Origin: Panorpa germanica | Lineage: Eukaryota; Arthropoda; Insecta; Mecoptera; Panorpidae | DNA: 64,000 nucleotides | Assembly (NCBI GenBank): GCA_963678705.1 | Contig: OY783221.1 | Span: 992,001-1,056,000, forward strand | Direction: 5' to 3' | In this document: piece after piece, positions 39,051 to 51,370 of the stretch | Layout: the number at the start of each line of letters is the position of its first letter | How positions within the stretch are numbered: position 1 is the stretch's first letter | Position numbers and translations under genes: made by a program | The notes under the pieces: generated by a model | Told to the model about the DNA's origin: nothing | The model's database searches: none | What the model saw: the letters and a program-made list of their open reading frames with translations, nothing else

Positions 39051-39916
39051 TATTAAGTGGTAGGTCATGAAGGTATTTCAACATAACTCTAGTATATTAA
39101 TAATGAAATTTAAAATCTGTTTATGTAGGTGAAATTTAAATAATGTTTGTGGCTATGTTAATAAGGGTTGCAATTTACAGGGTGGGACTTTCAAAATCTA
39201 AAGTGATATATGTATGTACATTTAATCTAATGGAATTATATTACAGGGTGAGAAAGAATGTCCCACAGCTCTGGCCTGGCTAGTCGCTATAGATATTAAT
39301 AAAATAAAATAAATTAGTAAAGTAAATTTAACTTGAGATAAATTGACAGATCACTGGACGCCACTGCGTTTGTGAATGGTTTATTTGCTGTGAATCTTAT
39401 GTACCTAATATTTTTATGCCTTCTTCAAGCTGGATAAGTTTCACGAACCTTGTTGTTTTGCTATTTCAAACGGATACCATGGTATTATTTTGTTGATACT
39501 GCAGTGATATTTTCTGTTAAATCTAGGTGACTATATTTGTCTCTTAACAACGAAATATCAGTCATGTGTATCTATCTCAGTGGTCACAATATATGTGTAT
39601 GTGTGTGTAATTTACTAATTTAACAGAGACAAAGGGCTACCACCCTTGACAACAACACCACACTACTTTATGACGTAATTAAAGCAGTATGGCAATGTTG
39701 GTATCGGTGCACAGACTGTACAGACGGAATCTAATAATATACGAGATCGTTTGTATTAGGAAATAATATAATTAATGCAATTAGATATGTCTTACAGGCT
39801 AAGGGCTAAGGGGTAAGTTGTTGATTTGTGGGTATGTGACCGAAACACATTATAGGATATTTGACCGTTTGTATAATATAATGTAATTTACGTCGGTTAT
39901 ATCAGATCGGTATTCT
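39051..39916. other. non-coding spacer
   Basis: Two TTACAGGGTG sequences (near 39176 and 39243) resemble mariner-type termini but no inverted partner was found. No gene. Confidence 0.35.
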
Positions 39917-40612
39917 AAGGGGTGGGGGGTGGTAGGATTGGGGTTGTTTACGGTTTCAACTTTCTTTCTTTCTCTTTTTTTTTTATTTATATTATTGTAC
40001 AACATATTAGGTTTATTGTGTAAAAATTTAAAGTCGATTGGAGTAAAACTGTCGGAGATATAAGGTTTTAAATCTTCACCTCTCTGGTCTGCTTTCGTGT
40101 TACTTTGAAACTTTGAGTCGGTGTCCTCTCTAACTCAAAATCTACTATACCGATTCTTTTGAAATTTTGCACACTATAAATGCCGAGGTAACGCTGTCGA
40201 GTTTTTTTTAATTTTTTAATTTAAACGTATTTTAAAATAACAAAGATTCTGATTTTTTTCATGAAAAATATATATTTTGACTTTTAAGTGCTGTAAAAAA
40301 TTGAAAAATCAATAATAAAAGAAAAACTCGACAGCGTTGCCTGCAGAAATTTATCAACTAATGAAATCATTTTGGTTTTTCGATTTCAGAAAATCCAGCG
40401 ATGAGTTATGAGTGGCACCGCAATGTTACTTTTTTTTTGTGACGTCTGCGGAGATTCGCTGTCAATGCCTCATTTCTTGATATTTATTTATGAAAATTTC
40501 ACAAAGTATTCTTCAAATGTTATTTTATCATGTAGTAATTATAGAAATAATTATATATCAACTGTGTCGTCAAAAAACACTATCGAAAATGTGCTTCTTT
40601 TTTATATTGATA
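39917..40612 (+). mobile_element. family A repeat, copy 5
   Basis: The G-rich 5' end is expanded (AAGGGGTGGGGGGTGG, then TTTACGGTTTCAAC). The internal inverted repeat is intact, with arms near 40184-40206 and 40324-40343. The 3' end decays after GTGCTTCTTTTTTATATTGA. Confidence 0.88.
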
Positions 40613-41803
40613 TATTGAACTATACTGTGTACACTGGGTGGGAATGTACTTAGTTAAACACTAATACCAACCTGAAATGCCCAAATACATTCCTGTCTCG
40701 TAATGTATTTTCCACAACAATGTCATCGTGATTTAGCTTAATTCTTTTAAATCCAAGGAGCTCATTGACTGACTGGTGAAACTTCTCAGGCAAAGTTTAT
40801 TGCGCACTCTTACTTGACTTGATCAAGAAGTTCAAGGTTACACAAGATACTCTACTCTTGTACCTTACATTGTAAAGTAAGTAAATAAATACATAAACAC
40901 TGTTACAGCCAGTAGCTGTACCGTAGAATATACGACACGTATTCCTCCACCCCTACAACAAACTCCCAACCACCCACAGGGTGTTGAATGTTTCATACAA
41001 TGATTTTGTTTATTCAGAACATGAGGGTTCTTTTTTTTATGTAATTTTGTAACACAATTTGTGATATTTTTATTAATTTTTTCTGTGAATTACGTTTTGT
41101 TGTTTGTCAACTTTAACATTGCTGGCGATATATTATGTGCAAATGTGATTGAGACAGTCTTTTTGTATTCTTTATATATACCGTTATATTTTATTATATA
41201 ACACTCATACAATCTGTCATACTTTCGCAGTATTTTAATTATAAATGACATACCGATTTAACATTGAAACAAATCGGGATTGTGAGGCAACGTCCGATTG
41301 GTTCTGTGCTCTCTATTGTATGTGCAGATCATGTGCTGCTGATGTCCAAATCAGGATATCGGCGCTCTTAGATTGTATAAGGCGAAATGACGCAATTAGA
41401 CAGCGTAATATAAAATGAAAGGTTTCAAATTAATAAAGCAATGTGTTCTACTGGCAATGTAGAAACTAACCTCGAAATCGATTTCATTTATTATTGAACT
41501 GGGTGATTATAAATAAAACATTATTATTTGAATGTGTGTTAAAATAATATTGTATGAAACATGTACTGGAAGACAATTTTCTACATGGAACTGAACATAA
41601 TTCTTATAGGAACTCTTCTGTAATTAAATTGACTTAATCTAAATTCTGTATATTTGCTAATAAATATATTTCGAACCTAAAGCTTAACGTACCGTTAGTG
41701 CACCGCTCAAATTATTGATTTTGTTTAGTCAGACCGCGCTGTAAAATATCAACTACATCCAGATTATAATAAAAAAGGTCTAGTTATATGTAATTATATT
41801 TAA
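40613..41803. other. non-coding spacer
   Basis: The 14-mer TGTGTACACTGGGT at 40626-40639 recurs in the MITE at 41804-41899, suggesting a fragment of that family. No gene seen. Confidence 0.4.
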
Positions 41804-41899
41804 TCCTCCGTGTGAACACTATATTTTTAGAGACATGGTGTGTACACTGGGTCTTTGAGGGAACAGTAACCTTAAAAGACCCAGTGTACACACGCAGGG
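41804..41899. mobile_element. 96-bp piggyBac-like MITE between TTAA sites
   Basis: Flanked by TTAA at 41800-41803 and 41900-41903. Left end TCCTCCGTGTGAACACT pairs with the inverse of the right end, CCCTGCGTGTGTACACT, at 14 of 17 positions. A CCC-type terminus plus TTAA duplication is typical of the piggyBac superfamily. Inside is a perfect 19-bp inverted repeat (41838-41856 with 41875-41893, 18-nt loop). Non-coding; would need a transposase in trans. Confidence 0.82.
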
Positions 41900-41903
41900 T
41901 TAA

Positions 41904-44255
41904 TTTATAAACCAGATAGCATGCTAGTAGAAAAATATACATTTAATACCTCCATTTTTCGGAAAGAATTTCTAAAGTAGGATTAGAAATGCAATTCATT
42001 AACTAAAATATAATAAAAATGTTCCTCTACCTCAGAACAATACATAAATCCTCTGCTTCGTGTTGTAACACGTGTGTTGGTACTACACCTACCGCAGAAC
42101 ATAGGGCACAATGTGGTACACGTGACAACCGTTCAATTTAAGTCAGCTTCCACCTTACCCCGGCACCCCAATGTCGACTGGCGCTGTCGGCCACCTATAA
42201 ATATCACTAACCACGTTGAAAATAAGACTCATTATTTTTGAGAGTATGTTACTTGTTCTTACCAGAACCAGCGAACACGCCATAACTTTCAGTTAGTTTC
42301 TTTAGCTTTATATATTACAGCAGTGTAGTCTTGTGTTAGCCGTAGAAGATACTTCTACAGATTGTTTACGGATCGACAATTACGCAACAGACAATTTACG
42401 AAGTAATTTGAAAATAGAAATTTTTTCTGAGACATTTATGTATTAAAATTAATTCGTCATGCGTAACGCGGAATTCGTCACAAAATGAAAATCAAGTTTT
42501 CAAATTTTGTTTTTTTTATTTTACATATTTCAGTACCTGATAGCAATTGTAATTTCTCATTATTAAATAAGATGACAATCCAACGTATGTATCCAACAAA
42601 TATTTTACCAAAAACCTTTTATCTCTATTAAGAATCAGACAACCAAAACTTTTAAAAATGAATTTTCTGAAAGCTGTCTATTAAAATTATATAAAAGAAA
42701 ATCCTTAGCTTTTCGATATTTTTCATAACACACCTTTGTGTTCCTTTTTTTTTTTTTTGAATAAAGTACAGTATTAACCCCTGTCAAAAAGTTTAAGAAA
42801 TCATTGGGGCGTTTAAAGCTTAAAAAATATATTATAAAAGCTCTTGTTAAAAAGGGTTAAAAAGTAAGATCTGACAGACTGAGAACTAAGGGATGTAAAA
42901 TGAGATGGATATAGAGCACTTAATAAAAGGGTCTTCGTCTTCTGTGCTTAAATTGTTCGACTTGAAGTTGGTAGGGAAGACAGACGTAAAGTGATGTAGT
43001 GGGGAGACTCATAATTGCAGTAAGTTTGAGATAGTGATAATTAAAAACTAATTTAAATATCATGCGTGCTCTAATATGTGTATACTATAGCTGAAGTATT
43101 TTTATCTTAGTACACAGCAACGCTTAAACTCTTTAGTACATTGTTATTGCAGAACTTTTAAACATATAACCCCAATACAATGTGAATAAAAAAAGTGTAG
43201 TCAAGTGGAAGAAACAAGAAAGACCACCGTGAGATTTAAAAATATGTATTTTTTCTTAGATTTATTAATTATAATTTTTAGAATATTTTAAGAGTTTAAC
43301 CTTGTTAATATCTTGAATATTAACTGAGTTTTAGTAATTTAAAGTAAGCGTAACTTTTACAATCCTTTTTTTTGTTTTTATTTCGGAACTACTTTTGTCC
43401 ACGATATCTCGAGAACTGTTCAACCGATTTTAGAGAAATTTACACCATGTCTTCTTTATACTTTTATCTAGGATGTTGCATAGGTTTTTCGATTAAATAC
43501 CACCCTCCTCTTCATTTATAATTTTTACAAAAAAACGATTTTTTTTTCTTCAAAAAATTCAAGAAGACATATATTAAAGTTGCATCGAAAGGATTGATTA
43601 TTTTTATGCCACTTTTTCTGCCCCCTTTAAATAAAACTGCCTAAACCATTAATACTGATACGGTATTTCTAAATGGGTTACAGCTTTTAAAAAGACACAT
43701 ATGTTATATTTATATTATTACCTTTACGTTACAAACAATATTATAATTCTGAAATTAATTTAAAACAGAATTTGGTTTTCTAGATGTCATAATAATGCGA
43801 ATATATTATACCTAGATCAGCAAGAATGGAACAGAGAAGGAATGAACAGCGAGGAGTGTATTTGGAAGGAATGGGAATTAAAGGGTGTTGGAATCGTTGC
43901 AAAGATAAACCATAGAAAAGGGGGCGGTTTCGGTAAACGAAAATAGAAAACGTACGCAGTTTTGCGTCATCTAATGGGACGGGACATAGTTCTTGGAAAT
44001 ATTTACTTCACCAAATAGATTTATTATGTTTTGTTAATAATATTGTTTTTGTCATATTTCTTGGTATAATTTATCTTTTGTAGAATACTGTCAAAGCAAG
44101 TCAAAGAAACTTTTGTTGAGGTATTTATAAATAATTAGTAATTAGCTATACAGAATGGCTTAACTTTGTTAGTAAATTGGCCTTTATGAATATGTACATA
44201 GGGGTTAAAATATTTTAACCACCGAAATTTTAGCATAATACGTGACGTTTTGTAC
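41904..44255. other. non-coding stretch
   Basis: Noted: two E-box-like CACGTG sites near 42070 and 42119, and a TATAAATA at 42196-42203 followed about 33 bp later by TCATTA, a weak promoter candidate with no coding frame. The segment 43375-43640 reads like an old repeat (ATCTCGAGAACTGTTCAACC). Confidence 0.4.
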
Positions 44256-44259
44256 TTAA

Positions 44260-44890
44260 GGAGGAGGTAGGGCATATTTTCGATAATGTTTTTAGACGAC
44301 ACAGTTATTATATAATTATTTATATAATTACTACATGATAAAATGACATTTAAAGAATACTTTGTGAAATTTTCATAAATAAATATCAAGAAATGAGGCA
44401 TTGACAGCAAATCTCCGCAGACGTCACAAAAAAAAGTAACATGGTGGTGCCACTCATAACTCATCACTGGATTTTCTGAAATTGAAAAACCAAAATGATT
44501 TCAGTAGTTTATAAGTTTCTGCAGGTAACGCTGTCGAGTTTTTTTTCTTTTACAGATTTTTCAATTTTTTACAGCACTTAAAAGTCAAAGTACCGATTTT
44601 TCATGAAAAAAATCGGAAACTTTGTTATTTTAAAATACGTTAAAATTAAAAAATACAAAAAGCTCGACAGCGTTACCTCGGCATTTATGTAAAGAAAGAG
44701 TGGGCAAAATTTCAAAAGAATCGGTTTAATAGATTTTGAGCTAGAGAGGGCACCAACTCTGAAAAAGCTATGTGTGAGAAACCGCATTTAAAAGTTTCAA
44801 AGTAACACGAAAGCAGACCAGAGAAGTGAAGATTTAAAACTCTATATCTCCGATAGTTTTACTTCAATCGACTTCAAAAATGTTGAAATC
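44260..44890 (-). mobile_element. family A repeat, copy 6
   Basis: Minus-strand copy. Its 3' terminus GGAGGAGGTAGGG follows TTAA directly (44256-44259). The internal inverted repeat is present (near 44525-44540 and 44661-44680). The 5' end is shortened: the poly(T)/TTTATT block is lost and only TGTTGAAA remains. The 110-codon minus frame here is repeat-derived. Confidence 0.88.
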
Positions 44891-45504
44891 CATCGCCGGC
44901 AATAATCAAATCTACAAAACACACAATTAATTCAAGATATAACCTCGCTGTAATTAAAATAAGTCGATTCATTGAATTATATTTTCTCATTGTTAGCATA
45001 CTTTGTTCCCAACTTTCATTATCCTTTAAGTCGATTTGTACGCAGCACTCTTGTTTTATAACATCCAAAGTATATGCCGTCCCTACAATCGGTCATTATT
45101 TCCGACCACCATTTCGCTGTTTGCTTTAAACAACCTTTTACCCGGGTCGTTATATGTCCGGTCACCAAATTATTCAACGTATCCATAGATGTGACTCACC
45201 AACACATTCACAAACAAACACACACGTAGACACATACATGTAACCATTTCTTTTGTGTTAATGAAACAAAAAATCAGAAGTAGCATTATATTTAATTAAA
45301 TAAAACAGCTCGTAAGGGTGGACCGAATAGTGGATTCTATTTCATGTTTGTCAAAGAAAAATATACAAACCCCTATTTATGTATACTTCTATGGAAGGAC
45401 GCATTAACTTAATTACTAATTATTATAATTATAATGTACATCTTCTTACTTCGTTGAATATTAATGTGTCAGCTTGTTAAAAATAATTATTTTCTTTATT
45501 TCAG
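44891..45504. other. non-coding spacer
   Basis: No gene recognised. Includes ACACATTCACAAACAAACAC-type text near 45200. Confidence 0.4.
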
Positions 45505-45549
45505 GTATGCACCTTGTTTCGTAAAACAACCTGAATGTTGCTTCGATTT
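45505..45549 (+). other. candidate 45-nt microexon
   Basis: A strong acceptor (TTTCTTTATTTCAG, ending 45504) and a consensus donor (GTAAGTAC from 45550) bracket 45 nt. Only one frame is open, encoding YAPCFVKQPECCFD with one leading and two trailing bases (phase 2 at both sides), so it could be included or skipped without a frame change. It does not fit the KLF donor, which is phase 1 and would give MHLVS then stop. Parent gene not recognised; could also be a UTR exon or a chance pair of sites. Confidence 0.35.
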
Positions 45550-45930
45550 GTAAGTACTATTAAAGTGTTGTTTTCTTAATTTCTTATCATTTTATATGCA
45601 TGTTTAGTTTTAAGTACTGTATTTGTAACGCATGCTAATTTGTCAAAAATATGCTCAAGACGCCAAATATAATAATTTCAACATTGAAAGCACAAAAATA
45701 TTTATAATTATATTTGAGTCAAATGTTTCAATTTAAAATTAGAATTAAAGGTTCAAAAAACAGACGTCGCTTTGCGACGGGGCAAGCATTAATAAAGCTA
45801 TATTGTATTCACTCTATACCTAATCTATGGATTAAAGATGCGAAAATAATAATTGCACTATAATATTTATCAAGATTAATATTCAATAACATATACATTT
45901 GAACGCTACCATTTCTTCTAAGCCCTACAT

Positions 45931-46241
45931 AGAAACCACGTGACCAAAATCCAAAATGGCGACAGTTACTTTTATTTACTCTTGACAAGTGGGTGCTAAT
46001 TAAATTTTCTCCTAAAATTAATTATTTTTTCCGGGTAATAAATTTATTTGTGACTCATATGTTGCTTTTATAATAAACATAAATGTGAGGTGTTGTGTTT
46101 GTGATAGTGTCATGTGTGGTGCAATTTTTATAACTGTGTTTAAAGTCAATTTTAATTCACTTAACCTAAGTGAGATTGCATGATTTCAACATCTTTCACA
46201 AATAAAATAGTGTTATTACGTTCCAGTGAGATTCGGTTATC
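45931..46241 (+). promoter_or_regulatory. promoter-like region and 5' UTR
   Basis: A CACGTG E-box (45937-45942) lies next to CCAAAATGGCGAC (45951-45963), a close match to the YY1/Pho-type core common in TATA-less promoters. The sequence then leads without clear breaks to an ATG with a splice donor 30 nt later. A second set, AAAATGGCTGCG (46550-46561) and CCAATCAG (46573-46580), could mark a second start. Confidence 0.4.
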
Positions 46242-46271
46242 ATGTTTGCTGTTATGAATTCTATTAACAAG
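46242..46271 (+). CDS. candidate short first coding exon (MFAVMNSINK)
   Basis: ATG at 46242 opens ten codons, MFAVMNSINK, ending AACAAG|GTAAGAAAT, a near-ideal phase-0 donor at 46272. The promoter-like region lies just upstream. Such very short first coding exons are common in insect genes with long first introns. No continuation was recognised to 64000 and I do not recognise the peptide. It may belong to a separate gene starting here or to an alternative transcript. Confidence 0.4.
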
Positions 46272-47327
46272 GTAAGAAATTTAATAAACACTAACAATCT
46301 GAAATATAATCATATTGTCATAGTTGTGTCGTAATACAATTGTCATAGTTTGTAGTCTTTGCTGGATTGAATCGAATAAGAGTAATGTGTTTGCTTTTTA
46401 AACTATTTCTGTTCGTAATATTTTATACTAGTATAATAGTCTGTACTTTAAAATAAGTCTATGCAAGATGAATAAGTTAGTTTTTATTATTTTTGGTGCA
46501 AATAAAGAATTGCAAATAAATATTTTTGTAAATGTCACTTGTTACATTTAAAAATGGCTGCGCTCAGCTCGTCCAATCAGATGCCACGTACAATAGCGCG
46601 ATGTTTGAATGATATAAATACTAATGAAAGAAACTATTTTGTATAAAATTATATTTTGTAATGATTAGATAACAATTTTAAAGTAAATAATAGTTTAGTG
46701 AAACTCTTCGTTCTAATATATTAGTGCAATTATTGTAATCAGCTTCATGCACTTGACAGTTTAGAGGTTATGGTTTGTTTTAAATACTTTGTTACTATTT
46801 AATATGTTGTTTAATTACTGTAGTAATGTTTATTTAAATTTTGAACGTCCTGTTAAATTTTAAAACGCAGATAATTTGTATGCGTGAAATATAACAATTA
46901 AAACTTAGTGATTCTGTGTTTTGATGTAAGAATTGTTGCGGATGGAAGGCGTTGATCAGTAGAAATTTATAGTTTTCGTCATCGAGCAGTACATTTTTAT
47001 TTATTTGTTTATCTAGTAATTTTATGTTTTCATCACGAAAACAAGTTAAGAATCTGAACTGGACTTCGGTTTGAAAAGAACGTTTTAATCATTTTTTTGA
47101 TTTTCTTGAAAACTATAACAAAAAGTTTATAATAAGTTTTCTTATAGATAATAATATTATCTGTAAATTCTATTAATAACTTTCGTAATAAAAATGTTGT
47201 AAGCAATAATAATTCTTCAATGGAGTGTAATGAACATGTATGGTATCACTGAAGTGCAGTACACAGATCTTTAGACTTCTTAATTTAAGATTTCATGTAG
47301 TTGAAACAAAACATTATTAATAAAAGT
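46272..47327. other. non-coding, probably intron of the 46.2-kb transcript
   Basis: AT-rich. Apart from the second promoter-like motif group near 46550-46580 nothing is recognised. Confidence 0.35.
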
Positions 47328-47426
47328 ATTGGATAATATTATTATTTATTGTTTATTGTTCGCCTTTCGGCTTTACAATCTACATTCTCAATACATACTT
47401 CAAATTACATTGGATAATATTATTAT
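47328..47426 (-). mobile_element. LINE 3'-tail insertion with 18-bp target duplication
   Basis: The 18-mer ATTGGATAATATTATTAT occurs at 47328-47345 and again at 47409-47426. Between them 63 bp read on the minus strand contain GCC-GAAA-GGC, a GAAA-capped mini-hairpin, followed by an A-rich AACAATAAACAATAA tail. This is the form of a very short 5'-truncated LINE or SINE insertion. The perfect duplication suggests it is fairly young. Confidence 0.75.
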
Positions 47427-50134
47427 CTACAAAAAAACTCTTTTACAAAATTTTCTGTGGTACTTATCAAATAGCGGACAGTGTAAAATATAATTTAATA
47501 TTATTTAAATAAAATAATAGGAATTAGAACTATAAAAACGTTTGATTTTGAAATCCTCTGACATTTCATTTCAAATATTAATGAATAAATATTTCCAAGC
47601 GAATTAAAATATCAGGAAATATGTAAACACAATTAAAAATCATTAACAATATAAAATAGCAATTTTTTAATCTGTGAAATGAGGACAATCAATCAAAATG
47701 CATCAGTGTCGCATCGTTCAAGCCGTCAACATCATTTGTTGACTAAATATAAACACTACAGATGACGATGATGATTTTAGATTTGAATCGTGCTCAACTC
47801 CAATTAAAGTGTCAAAATATTATTATTATTTTATATTATTTTATATTTATGCTGTTTTTTGTAGATCCATTTTCAATATTGTTTTTTTCACATTAGTACT
47901 TTGAATTTAAAGTAGACAATTTTAAATTTAGTTTTTATATCAATCCTGAAAAATTTAATACACATTATTCTGATCATTTTACTTTAAAACAATTGCAAAC
48001 TTTATTTTTTGAATGACGTTGCTTTTTCTGTTGAAATTCTTTTTCTTTAGATGGTGGATATTGTTTTTATAATAGTTGTCTTTGTTTTTAAAACTTTAAA
48101 TAAACATTAGTTAAACAATAAATATTTGGTTAAAATTACTACATTTTACAAATGTATTTATTTTATACGAGTACTTTTGTTATACCAACATATATAGTAT
48201 AGAATATATAGAACACGTAATGGAATTCATATACATACATGTCTAAAAACAGAACGGATTTAACGAAATAACTTTGTGTCTACAATACCACCATCATTAA
48301 CCACATATCCCTTAATCATCCATATTCATACGTAGATAGCAGTACAACTACATTTCCATCATTTTCTAACCATTCCCCCCTTCCTTGCCTCTTTCTAACC
48401 CGTAACTCGTAACCCCGTGACCAGTGCCGTCATATTCGCATCTTGGTAAAGTCAGTGTAATCCAAATGTTACAGCCGTTTCGTAACTTGCTAGTAGGTAG
48501 AACTTTAAGTAAATGCTATCCACTAGCATGCTAGTAGCGGGTACTAGTAGACAGCATGCTTATTTTCAGTATGCTTGTGAATCGCAAGTCGGTTTATTTT
48601 CTCGCATGGTAGCGGTGGATTGGAGTATGCTTTTACCATTTCTTAACGTAAATAGCATGCTAAATATAAATTAAAGTTTTCTAAATAGCACGCGAAATCA
48701 AATGCAATAATAAAGGAATGTCTTTACAGTTTTATCACATGCTTAGATTCTCCTATTTAACTGTCCACAACTAGTTCAATTTTTAGCTAGTAATTATTCC
48801 CAATCCAAGTATTACCAAAATAGTTTTAACGTAACAATTTATAATACGTTCTAATATATTTTGTCTCCTTCGTTTCCTTTTGTAAATATTTTACATGAAC
48901 CCCTATTACCATACTGCTGTGTTGGTTGGTTTACTTACCACCCCTGATTTCCACCACTTCCCTCATATGACACTAATACATGTTCACGCAGACTATACGT
49001 GAATGTACTGAGGATTACAGTTTTAATATTTGACACATCGCTATTATCATATATGCGCTGCAATGAATATTAAATGGAACCTATACATATACAGTAAACG
49101 CCTATATTCACGAACCGTGGATTAAATTAAAATACGTAATAATAAGTTTTTTAGTTTACAGTTATAATTCCGTGGTAACATTAAGGTTAAATTACATTCT
49201 CAAAATTATTTGATATAAAATTAATCATAATTACCGCAAGTACGAGAAGGAACGATTATTTGTAATTTAAAAAAGTCTGCGCTCTTATAATTATAAGCAG
49301 GTCGAAGCCTCCAAGTTTTGAAAACATTGCAACTCTCTATTTCAATAACAAATTTAGGTCAGATATTATGGATGCATATATTAACCTCTGTAAAATTGTT
49401 TTAAAAGTTTTAAAATTAGGAACGTCGCGAATTTGAGGCGTTTACTGTATATGTATATACATATAATACAAATATAGATATTACACAGCACTAACACATA
49501 ACACACCTAAATCCATCAAAGCTGCTTTGACGCGCATACATCCCGATTTTATCATAAAAGACAGAAAGTGAAAAATGAATAAAAATGGAAAAACTTACAT
49601 AAAAATATTAGTCACAAAAATTATATAAAAAGAAACGTAAATAACCTGGCATCAATCATTTGACACTGTTTGAGGTCAGGGAGATCAGGAGGATCAGGAA
49701 GATCAGGAAGATGGGTGAAGGGAAGATTGAGTTAAACTTTATAAAGAAGGTTAAGGAACTATGACCAAGGGTTTTTGAAAATAAAAATGAAATAAAATCT
49801 GTCATCTTGAATATGTTTTGTTGATTTTCTATCAGTCTGTTACTGGGTCTATCAGCCTTTGTTTTTGGATATTTAAAATAGAATGCAGTTAAATTTGTAT
49901 AAATGGTTTTCAAAATTGAATTGTTAGCGATACTGCACTGTAAGACTCCCAGTACAGCCCTGATGCTACTCTGACGCTGCTTCAGTCTTATCTTAAAATA
50001 AACAACTCTGATATGTATTGGTCTAGTCTGCCAGATGTATCCCACTTTCTGATATGGTAGAATTTTGATTTCTATAATTTTAGTAGTGGTTTCTTTCCTC
50101 TTTCAAGTCACGAAACACTGTTGATTATAAGTAT
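47427..50134. other. non-coding stretch
   Basis: No supported gene. A GATCAGGAR-type tandem lies at about 49683-49712. The 129-codon minus frame at 49656-50045 has a weak LINE-like phrase (RLKQRQSSIRAVLGVLQ) but ends in this tandem and is not convincing. Confidence 0.4.
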
Positions 50135-50215
50135 AACCGACTGCAAAACTCCAGTTTAACTTTGTAATATTAACATTAAAGAAGCCGATATTATATTTGA
50201 ATGCTTAAATTATAA
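50135..50215 (+). pseudogene. remnant of an I-superfamily LINE
   Basis: About 27 bp starting at 50188 (ATATTATATTTGAATGC, then T, then TAAATTATA) match the LINE at 59845-59871 with one difference. The translation DIIFECLNY parallels DHIIFECVNY there. The upstream CTGCAAAACTCCAG aligns with TTGTAAATCTCCAG at about 59762, with sequence missing between. A decayed, internally deleted copy. Confidence 0.65.
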
Positions 50216-50730
50216 GAAATTAAGACTGGTGTCGTCGATTTTGGTCCTGAAACTTGGTCATTCATGAGTGTTAAACTCTTTTCCGTACAGCAAATATCAT
50301 AAGCAACCTATACTCGCTAAGCTTGGCAGACTATGTAATATGCCTTTGTTCATTAAATATTTAAAGTTATTGACCACTGTGGAGCAGGCTGAACATCCGC
50401 ACTGTTCAGCGCAGCTCGGCGCGGCGTACCGGACCAGGGTAACCTCGGATGTACAAGTCCACGAGTGCAAGAAATACTAATTCATAAAACTAAAGTGGCG
50501 TCGGGCTTGCTTGTTATCTATTGTTTATGTTGTCGAATGCCCAGCGTTGTGTAATTTGTATTGTTGTGACATTCATGTTTTTATAAATCTTTGTAATATA
50601 TTCCAAGCAAGCGTTGTAAATGGTCTCTTAATTAATATTCATAGATTAAATAACCTGTCATATATGTAAATGTAATTTATAAGCATTATCAGAGCTGAAC
50701 TTCTCTGTGAGAGGCCCACAGCTAGTAGTA
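50216..50730. other. spacer with a GC-rich patch
   Basis: 50380-50470 is markedly GC-richer (CAGCTCGGCGCGGCG) and contains GCTGAAC...GTTCAGC inverted arms. It could be a regulatory patch or old transposon text. The 70-codon frame at 50268-50480 has no domain. Confidence 0.35.
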
Positions 50731-51370
50731 GGGGGGTAGTAGGTTTCAACTATTTTTTTTTAAATTTATTTATATTATTGTACAACATATTATGTTTATT
50801 GTGTAAAAATTTGAAGTCGATTGGAGTAAAACTGTCGGAGTTATAGAGTTTTAAGTCTTGGCTTTCGTGTTACTATAAAATTTTAAATGCGGTTTCTCAC
50901 AGGTAGCTTTTTCAGTGTCGGTGCCCTCTCTAGCTCTAAATCTACTCGACAGATTATTTTTTTTAATTTTTTAATTTTAACGTATTTTAAAATGACAAAG
51001 TTTCTGATTTTTTTCATGAAAAATCGGTATTTTGACTTTTAAATGCTGTAAAAAGTTGAAAAATCAATAAAAAAAGAAAAATTTGACAGCGTTACCTGCA
51101 GAAACTTATCAACTAATGAAATCATTTTGGTTTTTCGATTTCGGAAAATCCAGTGATGAGTTATGAGTGGCACCGCAATGTTACTTTTTTTTGTGATGTC
51201 TGCGGAGATTCCCTGTCACTGCGTCATTTCTTAATATTTATTTATGAAAATTTTACAAAGTATTCTTCAAATGTTATTTTATCATGTAGTAATTATAGAA
51301 ATAATTATATATTAACTGTGTCGTCTAAAAACATAATCGAAAATATGCTTCTTTTTTATCGTTTTGGCCA
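50731..51370 (+). mobile_element. family A repeat, copy 7
   Basis: Starts GGGGGGTAGTAGGTTTCAAC. Lost some sequence around the first internal arm, where TCGACAGATTATT replaces the usual text, so the inverted repeat is only partly kept. The 3' block is intact to ATCGTTTTGGCC. Confidence 0.88.

Noticed and set aside
38766..39070. Cys-rich peptides on both strands
   Set aside because: Produced by TG/CA microsatellite translation; the same applies to frames at 63345-63750.
42196..42236. TATA box plus initiator-like TCATTA
   Set aside because: Spacing is slightly long and no transcript or frame follows; TATAAATA is common in this composition.
49656..50045. 129-codon minus frame with a LINE-like phrase
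   Set aside because: Only one short phrase is suggestive and the C terminus is encoded by a GATCAGGAR tandem; insufficient.
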